A program made the position numbers and the translations under genes. This document shows, piece by piece, positions 37,046 to 43,313 of a stretch of DNA of 64,000 nt. The notes beneath the pieces were generated by a model, which saw only the letters and a list, made by a program, of their open reading frames with translations, was not told the DNA's origin and did no database searches. The stretch lies in assembly GCF_001975825.1 (NCBI RefSeq), contig NZ_MTKN01000025.1, positions 44,681 to 108,680 on the forward strand, in the 5' to 3' direction. This DNA is from [Flexibacter] sp. ATCC 35208. Its GTDB lineage: Bacteria > Bacteroidota > Bacteroidia > Chitinophagales > Chitinophagaceae. The stretch's first letter is position 1. Every line of letters begins with the position of its first letter.

Positions 37046-37763
37046 GGATAACCCGGAGCAAAGTAAAACACTGGCAGATGTATTGACAGCTCACAACTAT
37101 ATTATATCAGCAGTAGCAGCCAGTTATACCGAAGCAATCCATTTGTTTTATAAAAACAAAGTGGATTTGGTAATTATTGATATACTTTTAAACGATATTC
37201 CCGATGGAATAACGTTTGCTGAAACCATCAATACCGTTCCGAACGCAGCCAGGCCATTTGTATTCTTAACCAGCTCGAAGGACCGGCAAATTTTCGAAAG
37301 AGCCAAACTCGCCCATCCCTTTAGTTTTTTATTAAAGCCTTTCAATGAGCTGGAAATCTTATATGCCATAGAAATAGCGGTAGAGAAATTTTATGGTCAA
37401 CAACAGGTATTTACCAGTGAAGAACCAGCTGCAGTAGTGAGCAAAGACTTCCTGTTTATAAAAAAGAAAGGTGCCCTGAAAAAAGTACAAACAGGCGATA
37501 TTATTTATATTGAAGTAGTAGAAAGATACTGTAACATTATTACAGAGAAAGAAAAATTTCTCGTACAGATTTCGCTTTCTAAAATCCTCGACTTAGTGGA
37601 TACCACCCTCTTTTACCAGACCCACCGGAATTATGTTGTAAATGCTGAAAAAATCATTGAAATCATTCCAGCCGATAACCTTATCCTTTTACAAGGCAAT
37701 CATCAGGTTCTGTTAAGTGATACATACAAGAACTTTATAAGCCGATTTCATATCCTGAAATAG
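37017..37763 (+). CDS. LytTR-family response regulator
   Basis: 248 aa from the ATG at 37017 (MENIHILIVEDNPEQ). The REC domain has the acidic pair ED and phospho-Asp in LVIIDILLNDIPDG. The C-terminal LytTR DNA-binding domain spans about residues 145-248 (IIYIEVVERYCNIITEKEKF, YQTHRNYVVN). It is translationally coupled to the TPR kinase by a 29-nt overlap. LytTR regulators bind direct-repeat promoters; possible local targets are the downstream enzyme genes. Confidence 0.92.
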   Translation: MENIHILIVEDNPEQSKTLADVLTAHNYIISAVAASYTEAIHLFYKNKVDLVIIDILLNDIPDGITFAETINTVPNAARPFVFLTSSKDRQIFERAKLAHPFSFLLKPFNELEILYAIEIAVEKFYGQQQVFTSEEPAAVVSKDFLFIKKKGALKKVQTGDIIYIEVVERYCNIITEKEKFLVQISLSKILDLVDTTLFYQTHRNYVVNAEKIIEIIPADNLILLQGNHQVLLSDTYKNFISRFHILK

Positions 37764-37956
37764 CCAATTCGGTTCCCCCTTCGCCCCCTTTTATACCTCT
37801 TTTTGGCCTCTTCCCGGCAATGAAAGCCGGTTCTGTGTCATTATGCCCGTAATGGCTTCGCAGCCTCCCTATCTTTACATTCCAATTACACAATAACATT
37901 AAATGGGATTTTTTAAAAATCTACAAACCTTATGATTAAAAATATCCCCCCACAAA

Positions 37957-38015
37957 ACTGATTCCGTTCAGTTAATTCAGCGGGAGGTATTAACCGAATG
38001 GCCTTACGATTAGCG
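37957..38015 (+). promoter_or_regulatory. structured leader element, copy A
   Basis: 59-nt element aligning without gaps to copies at 42245 and 42720. Helix 1 is TTCCGTT (37962-37968) with AGCGGGA (37979-37985), two G-U pairs. The loop CAG can pair with CTG at 37958-37960. Helix 2 is GAGG (37984-37987) with CCTT (38002-38005), enclosing AACCGAA. It ends 17 nt before the ATG at 38033. Confidence 0.65.
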
Positions 38016-38032
38016 ATATAAAAATAATTGCT

Positions 38033-38243
38033 ATGATGCAAAACGCTTACAATCCCCTTTAAATTATTGGGTTCCTCTTTCGCTGGCATTTATGAACGCC
38101 TCCCCAACAAAGTATTATACTTTGTGAATGAGGATGGTGTGCCCTATAGCCAGGATCTTCCCCCCGCAGCAAATAGTGCTTCCACTGGCGGTGAACCTAC
38201 AAACATTGGCTCACAGATAGGAGTTTGGGTTGATACCAATTAG
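38033..38243 (+). pseudogene. frameshifted small gene behind leader copy A
   Basis: The reading from ATG 38033 stops after nine codons (MMQNAYNPL). Removing one T from CCCCTTT at about 38054-38060 joins it to a 61-codon frame (LLGSSFAGIYERLPNKVL, ending IGVWVDTN before TAG at 38241). The product would be about 70 aa, beta-rich, ending in the GVW phrase also seen in the 116-aa protein at 42319. It is either a recent frameshift or a sequencing error. No function is known. Confidence 0.55.
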
Positions 38244-38287
38244 TTGCCATTATTTAACAATAATTATCAAACTAACGCACTTATAAT

Positions 38288-40021
38288 ATGTCTACAAATA
38301 CATTCACTGTTGCCGATTACTTGCTAACACGGCTTAAACAATTAAATGTCACTGATGTATTTCAGATTCCGGGTGATTATGTAAAGCATTTTACCCAGGC
38401 TCTTGAGTACTTTAATGGAATAAATACAATTGGTGCAATAAATGAATTAGATGCCGCCTATGCCGCCGATGCTTATGCAAGAACAAGAGGTCTTGCAGCA
38501 GTATCGCTGCAATATGGAGTAAGTACATTCAGTGCACTTAATGCTATTGCGGGGGCTTATGTGGAAAGAAGCCCGATAGTAGTGATTAGTGCTGCTCCAG
38601 GTGCGGACATGCGTAACCAAACAGATCGGTACGGAATGATCTTCCATCATTCCACCGGGAACCTGCTCGCTGACCAGAATGTGTATAGTAATGTGACAGT
38701 GGCCGCGGAAACATTGAGTACGAATGTGGGTGCTCCTGAAAAAATTGACAATCTCCTAATTCAGGCAATTACACATAAGCGGCCGGTTTATATTGCATGC
38801 TACAAGGAAGTGTGGCAACAGCCCTGTCCACGCCCTTCAGCAAAACCGTTGCAACCATTGCTAATTAAAAGCGAACCGGCTGCACTTGAAAATGCAGTTG
38901 ATATGGCGTGGCAGATTATTATCAATGCAAAAAATCCATTGATATGGGCCGGCGTGGAAGTGTTGCGTCATGGACTAACAGGCTTGCTCCAGCAGATCAT
39001 CGATGCAAGCGGTATTTATTATACGACGACTACTCTTGGGAAAACTGTGCTGGATGAAGATCCCCAAAATTTCATTGGTACATATTCAGATGCGGCTTCA
39101 GTAAAAAGCGTACTCGATATCGTTGAGCAATCGGACTGTATCATTTCACTCGGAACAATTCTGACGGATGACTACCTCTGGTTCATGGAGAATAAATATG
39201 AATACATGGTACTGGCGTCCACAGATCAGATTCGTGCAGGATATTTTAAATACCAGGAAATAACGATGAAAGATTTCATGGAAGCACTACTCAGGAAATT
39301 CAAGACAAGCGCGAAGCCGAAGTATCCGCTCAAAATGACCCCGCCCAAATGGCCAGTATATCCTGAGCCATGGGAATCGAATTCAGATCCGAAATTCAAC
39401 AGTAAACCGGAAGTGATCACTTTCAACAGGTTCTTCCAGCACACGATGCAATTCCTGCAGGATAATAAAATGATGAACGATGTGAACATGGTGTTTGGTG
39501 TAAGCTGTTCGCTGTACGTTGCTGCCAATGCAACAGGATTAAAGCAAGGTAGCTTCATCGGTTCGGCAGCATGGCAATGCATAGGTTTTGAAACCGGTGC
39601 AGCACTTGGCGCCCAACTCGGAAGCGGAAAGCGTTCATGGACTGTTGCGGGAGACGGAGGATTTATGATGGTAAGCCAATCGTTATCAACCCTTGCGCGT
39701 AACAAAGTAAACGCGGTAATCTTTGTGATGAGCAACGGTGTTTATGCGATCGAGCAGGTGTATGTAGATGTAAAAGCGTTCCAACCCAGTTCGGGAGTAC
39801 CATTCGACGCCTTTGATATTCTTCCCAAATGGGATTATGCTGCACTGGCTAAAGCATTTGGTGCAGAAAGCTTTTGTGCTGAAACAGTTTCCGATCTCAA
39901 ATCAATACTTCCTAAGCTGAAAGCCCTCAAGAACAAACCGGCATTGGTTGAGGTGATTATTCCATATAACGATCTGCCAGGACAAATGAATCGCCTGGGA
40001 GAAGAAACACTGCCTTTATAA
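38288..40021 (+). CDS. thiamine-diphosphate 2-oxo-acid decarboxylase (pyruvate/indolepyruvate decarboxylase-like)
   Basis: 577 aa ThDP enzyme. The N-terminal PYR domain has the catalytic Glu in INELDAAYAADAYAR and the decarboxylase-specific double His in MIFHHSTGN. The C-terminal PP domain has the ThDP motif GDGGFMMVSQSL...VMSN. The HH pair separates it from acetolactate synthases and favours decarboxylation of a 2-oxo acid to an aldehyde, or carboligation. It lies 24 nt before the L-amino-acid oxidase gene, whose 2-oxo-acid product is the natural substrate, so the pair forms an Ehrlich-type pathway. Confidence 0.88.
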   Translation: MSTNTFTVADYLLTRLKQLNVTDVFQIPGDYVKHFTQALEYFNGINTIGAINELDAAYAADAYARTRGLAAVSLQYGVSTFSALNAIAGAYVERSPIVVISAAPGADMRNQTDRYGMIFHHSTGNLLADQNVYSNVTVAAETLSTNVGAPEKIDNLLIQAITHKRPVYIACYKEVWQQPCPRPSAKPLQPLLIKSEPAALENAVDMAWQIIINAKNPLIWAGVEVLRHGLTGLLQQIIDASGIYYTTTTLGKTVLDEDPQNFIGTYSDAASVKSVLDIVEQSDCIISLGTILTDDYLWFMENKYEYMVLASTDQIRAGYFKYQEITMKDFMEALLRKFKTSAKPKYPLKMTPPKWPVYPEPWESNSDPKFNSKPEVITFNRFFQHTMQFLQDNKMMNDVNMVFGVSCSLYVAANATGLKQGSFIGSAAWQCIGFETGAALGAQLGSGKRSWTVAGDGGFMMVSQSLSTLARNKVNAVIFVMSNGVYAIEQVYVDVKAFQPSSGVPFDAFDILPKWDYAALAKAFGAESFCAETVSDLKSILPKLKALKNKPALVEVIIPYNDLPGQMNRLGEETLPL

Positions 40022-40045
40022 CTCAACTTTTAAATCAATAATACA

Positions 40046-42064
40046 ATGAACCCAAAAACATACTCCATTTTCGGAGCCGGAGCTGCAGGATTGTACACCG
40101 CATGGCGTTTGCTTGAAGGCAAGACCAATGACCCGACATTCAAATCGAAGCAACTCTCGAAAGGCGATGTGCTTGAACTATATGACTGGGGTAAGTACGA
40201 TTTTTCAAAATCACATCCTGGTTCCCGTGCTGCGGGGGCACGTATTTGCACCTGGCATTACAAAGATGACAAGGACAACTCTTATGTAGAACTTGGTGGA
40301 ATGCGTTATTCATTCTGGGATCAAAAATCTCCCCATTCAAATGATGGGCGTGCACCAGGTCATCGTCTGGTAACAAAAACTATTGAAAATCTGGGACTTG
40401 ACAAATATTCAGTTCCTTTCAATGTTACCAACAATCAATTATTTTATCTGCGTTCACGCAATTTTTACATTAATGATATTACTTCCAGCAATCCCGCCCC
40501 TTATAATATAAATAATTTTGGAGCTGGAGCCACACCTGACCAGGCTTTTACCATTCTTGAAAATCTTGGTATTCCTGCCGGGGTGAAAAAAGACGGTGGA
40601 TTTACCCGTTTAGAATGGTGCAGATTCTACAAGGAAGGACGAATCATCAAAAAACTTCCGGAATCGTCTGTTTTCCAGGAGGGGGATTTACTTAAAGATA
40701 TTGGTTACTGGAACCTGCTTTACGACCAGGTAGGATCGGAAGGATATGATTATGCAGCCGATGGAAATGGTTATAGTTCGAATGTGATCAACACAAACAC
40801 AGCGGTATCCATGAATATCAATGATGAATTTACTCCGGGTAGCCAGTATAAAACATTGTCTATTGGTTATTCAGGAATGTTCAATGCACTCTTTGACGAA
40901 ATTGTGAAGCTATGCAAGCAGAAAGGCATTGTTTTCAAGTATTATCCTGATACTCGCCTGCATTCTATTTTATGGAAAAACAAGAAAGCGGTGTTTACTT
41001 ATGCATCACGCACAAATCCGAACATAGCCGAAGGAACACGTGAGGCGGATGCTGCATGGCTGGCTATTCCACGTGCAGCCATTGATCTTGTAGCTCAGGC
41101 TACCCGCTACCATCAGCCGGCAAAAGATGAGGTAGATGTACTTAATCATGAAAAGGTAAATCTCTATCTGGAATCAACAATCATGCAGCCCTCCTATAAA
41201 ATAGGAATGTTTTTTGACGATCCATGGTGGACTACAGCGGCAAAAAATAATCCTGCAATTTACCCCGCACAAATTACCGGGTATGTTATCACCCCTGATG
41301 TAATTGAGCAACTAGGTAAGGATAAATTTCCTGCAAAGGTATTAAAAGACATAAGCACGCTGATTGATGTTCCTTATTCTGGCCTCAATGAAATGGTGAA
41401 AGCAATTGAGAACAAAACCGAAGAAGCTTTGACCATTGCACAGGTAAATCAGTTATCAATAGCTGCACGCCGTGATACCATTGGGCCAAGCGTATCCAAT
41501 TCCCCAATACGCATGGTTGTTTATTTTGGGAACAACGCTAAAGTGCAAGGCAAAAAACCTATCTATGGCATTCTTGCCAGCTATGATGACGAAGATAATA
41601 CCACTTTCTGGCAGGAATTAGAACTTGGTGCCAGGCGCGAACGCACAGTTCCGGTTTCCAGTGATACGCAACCACTGGAAGGACCAAGAAAAGTGCCTGA
41701 ACGCATGGTAAAGATGCTTCGAAAGATGTTGGCTGAACTTCATTATGGACCGAATTCTGATTATACCAATATTCCCGAACCATTGGAAGCAGCCTATATG
41801 GACTGGTCTCTTCCCCCATTCAATGCGGGATACCACGAATGGGCGCCACATTTTGATGTAGGTGATGTGCAACGCAAGATTCGTAAACCTTCTCAACTCA
41901 TTACCGGAAAAGATGCAGATATTTTCATTGTTGGCGAAGCATACTCTAATGATCAGGCTTGGGTGGAAGGTGCATATTGCACTGCTGAATCTGTGCTAAA
42001 TGATTTTTTTGGTATAGAGCCGATCATCGATAATAGTGAATATCCATTTATTTGTCCGGAATAG
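40046..42064 (+). CDS. flavin-dependent L-amino-acid oxidase-like protein
   Basis: 672 aa, cytoplasmic, no signal peptide. The N-terminal FAD Rossmann motif is YSIFGAGAAGLYTAWRL, followed by the amine-oxidase phrase YVELGGMRYSFWD. The C-terminal flavin-contact region reads IFIVGEAYSNDQAWVEGAY. Size and motifs fit the L-amino-acid oxidase / tryptophan 2-monooxygenase branch of the flavin amine oxidases. Oxidative deamination would give a 2-oxo acid, ammonia and peroxide for the decarboxylase upstream. The amino-acid preference cannot be read from sequence. A role in aromatic amino-acid turnover is plausible. Confidence 0.82.
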   Translation: MNPKTYSIFGAGAAGLYTAWRLLEGKTNDPTFKSKQLSKGDVLELYDWGKYDFSKSHPGSRAAGARICTWHYKDDKDNSYVELGGMRYSFWDQKSPHSNDGRAPGHRLVTKTIENLGLDKYSVPFNVTNNQLFYLRSRNFYINDITSSNPAPYNINNFGAGATPDQAFTILENLGIPAGVKKDGGFTRLEWCRFYKEGRIIKKLPESSVFQEGDLLKDIGYWNLLYDQVGSEGYDYAADGNGYSSNVINTNTAVSMNINDEFTPGSQYKTLSIGYSGMFNALFDEIVKLCKQKGIVFKYYPDTRLHSILWKNKKAVFTYASRTNPNIAEGTREADAAWLAIPRAAIDLVAQATRYHQPAKDEVDVLNHEKVNLYLESTIMQPSYKIGMFFDDPWWTTAAKNNPAIYPAQITGYVITPDVIEQLGKDKFPAKVLKDISTLIDVPYSGLNEMVKAIENKTEEALTIAQVNQLSIAARRDTIGPSVSNSPIRMVVYFGNNAKVQGKKPIYGILASYDDEDNTTFWQELELGARRERTVPVSSDTQPLEGPRKVPERMVKMLRKMLAELHYGPNSDYTNIPEPLEAAYMDWSLPPFNAGYHEWAPHFDVGDVQRKIRKPSQLITGKDADIFIVGEAYSNDQAWVEGAYCTAESVLNDFFGIEPIIDNSEYPFICPE

Positions 42065-42244
42065 CTTGAAAGCCGGATGTCCTTTTATTTGAATATCTAT
42101 TGTCATTTGTTGTTGTTCACCAGCAAATTTTATTAACTACAGAATGCCCTGCCTGGTTTTTCCGCTTACTTATCAGCCCATAAAATTTCTGATTTCTTAA
42201 TCGAAAGCTCTTTAACTGGAGCAGCAAACATTTTATAAAGCGAA

Positions 42245-42303
42245 ACTGATCTCATTCAGACAATTCAATGAGAGGCGGTAACCGAAAAGCCTTATGAGTA
42301 GGA
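42245..42303 (+). promoter_or_regulatory. structured leader element, copy B
   Basis: Helix 1 is TCTCATT (42250-42256) with AATGAGA (42267-42273), 7 perfect pairs. Loop CAG can pair with CTG at 42246-42248. Helix 2 is GAGGC (42272-42276) with GCCTT (42289-42293) around the conserved AACCGAAAA. It ends 15 nt before the ATG at 42319. Confidence 0.7.
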
Positions 42304-42318
42304 CTAAAAATAACAATT

Positions 42319-42669
42319 ATGTCCACAATTAACAACGGAACCTGGAGATTCATTCAAAAGTGGTCTGACTCTTCACATTATTCATTTAATGCAACTTTAA
42401 TTAATGGCACTTTAACCATTAATGATGGGGAGTTTTTTGGTACATACACTGCATTGGACGGAGCCAATCCTGGTCAAATAGCTATTGCCATTGCCGATTT
42501 CACTAATCGCACTATCACATCATATGTTGGTAATTACCAGGGAAACTTAATGGGGGGGCAAATGGTAGGGGCGCCAGATAATGGGTCAGCTACCCCAAAG
42601 GGAGTTTGGACGGCATTCCACATTTCTATTCTGGAAATTAATGAAGGATCTTATGGTATAGAAGTATAG
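42319..42669 (+). CDS. small beta-rich protein with GxW motif
   Basis: 116 aa, not assigned to a family. It begins near NGTWRFIQKWSDSSHYSF and ends with KGVWTAFHISI, alternating polar/hydrophobic strands throughout. The GxW start is reminiscent of calycin (lipocalin/avidin-like) barrels, but this is only a resemblance. No signal peptide. It follows leader copy B and is followed by the related gene at 42799. Confidence 0.6.
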   Translation: MSTINNGTWRFIQKWSDSSHYSFNATLINGTLTINDGEFFGTYTALDGANPGQIAIAIADFTNRTITSYVGNYQGNLMGGQMVGAPDNGSATPKGVWTAFHISILEINEGSYGIEV

Positions 42670-42719
42670 TTCTCAGAAGATATTTTAGCCAAACAAGAGC
42701 TGCATTTGTTTAAAAACGG

Positions 42720-42778
42720 ACTGATCCTGTTCAGTCACTTCAACAGGAGGAGTAAACCGAAAAGCCTCAAGAGTAGGA
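42720..42778 (+). promoter_or_regulatory. structured leader element, copy C
   Basis: Helix 1 is TCCTGTT (42725-42731) with AACAGGA (42742-42748), 7 perfect pairs, differing from copy B at three positions in each arm, all compensated. Loop CAG can pair with CTG at 42721-42723. Helix 2 is GAGG (42747-42750) with CCTC (42765-42768). A TGCATTTG box (one mismatch to TAnnTTTG) lies at 42702-42709, so the element would open the transcript. Confidence 0.7.
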
Positions 42779-42798
42779 AAAATTTAAAAATATAAACT

Positions 42799-43047
42799 AT
42801 GAATTCATTTATTGGCACTTGGCAAGACCAAGGCAACGCAAAAATTACAATTACCGGTTCTCAAAATTTTTTAACTGTAACCTATAATAATGGACGAGGT
42901 CCATTTCAAGGCTTTGAAATTGATTTAACATCACCGGTAATAAATGTAAACTTTACGGATGATGCGCCATTTGTTGGCGTACTAGGAATTAATAATGGGA
43001 AAACGCAGATTTTTTGGATTAATGCCACTGTATGGACAAAAATATAA
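42799..43047 (+). CDS. small beta-rich protein with GxW motif (second copy type)
   Basis: 82 aa: FIGTWQDQGNAKITITG at the start and INATVWTKI at the end, with repeated short strands between. It shares the GTW opening and VWT ending with the 116-aa neighbour but little else by eye. No signal peptide, no Cys. It has its own copy of the 59-nt leader. Unknown function. Confidence 0.55.
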   Translation: MNSFIGTWQDQGNAKITITGSQNFLTVTYNNGRGPFQGFEIDLTSPVINVNFTDDAPFVGVLGINNGKTQIFWINATVWTKI

Positions 43048-43093
43048 TAACTCATACATAGGCTTTTTACAAAAAAAAATCAGTTATTAGTGA

Positions 43094-43252
43094 GGGGCTG
43101 ATCTGAATATTCAACAGAACACGAATGACTATAACTACAATGTAGGCTTCCGTTGGATTACCTGGAGTGCATTTGATAACAAATGGATCAATAACTATGG
43201 TACGTCGCAGAATATCCTGCACTGGTCGCCACATTGTTATGGTGGGATGTGA
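43094..43252 (+). pseudogene. gene remnant with NYNVGFR segment
   Basis: 52 codons open after TAG-TGA with no start codon, reading NTNDYNYNVGFRWITW and ending HWSPHCYGGM. The N-x-N-V-G-F-R phrase is typical of the C-terminus of formylglycine-enzyme-like / C-type-lectin-fold domains. It appears to be the 3' scrap of a longer gene at the right edge of the accessory region. Confidence 0.4.
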
Positions 43253-43265
43253 AGGAATAGAAATA

Positions 43266-43302
43266 AAAAGGCGTCTCATCATAATTGATGAGACGCCTTT
43301 TT
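43266..43302. terminator. bidirectional terminator after acnB
   Basis: AAAAAGGCGTCTCATCA pairs with TGATGAGACGCCTTTTT around a TAAT loop. It ends acnB transcripts (stop at 43314) and any plus-strand read-through from the accessory region. Confidence 0.92.
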
Positions 43303-43313
43303 GTATAGTATTA

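Noticed and set aside
37957..42778. Leader copies as a hammerhead ribozyme or glutamine riboswitch
   Set aside because: CTGAT and GAGTAGG resemble parts of these motifs, but the required CUGAUGA...GAAA or GGACGGAAGUAGG cores are absent.
43094..43252. Diversity-generating retroelement variable region
   Set aside because: The lectin-fold phrase fits, but no reverse transcriptase, template repeat or accessory gene exists in the window.
43067..43282. 71-codon minus-strand reading frame
   Set aside because: Antisense to the NVGFR relic; the plus-strand frame is the one with protein-like sequence.
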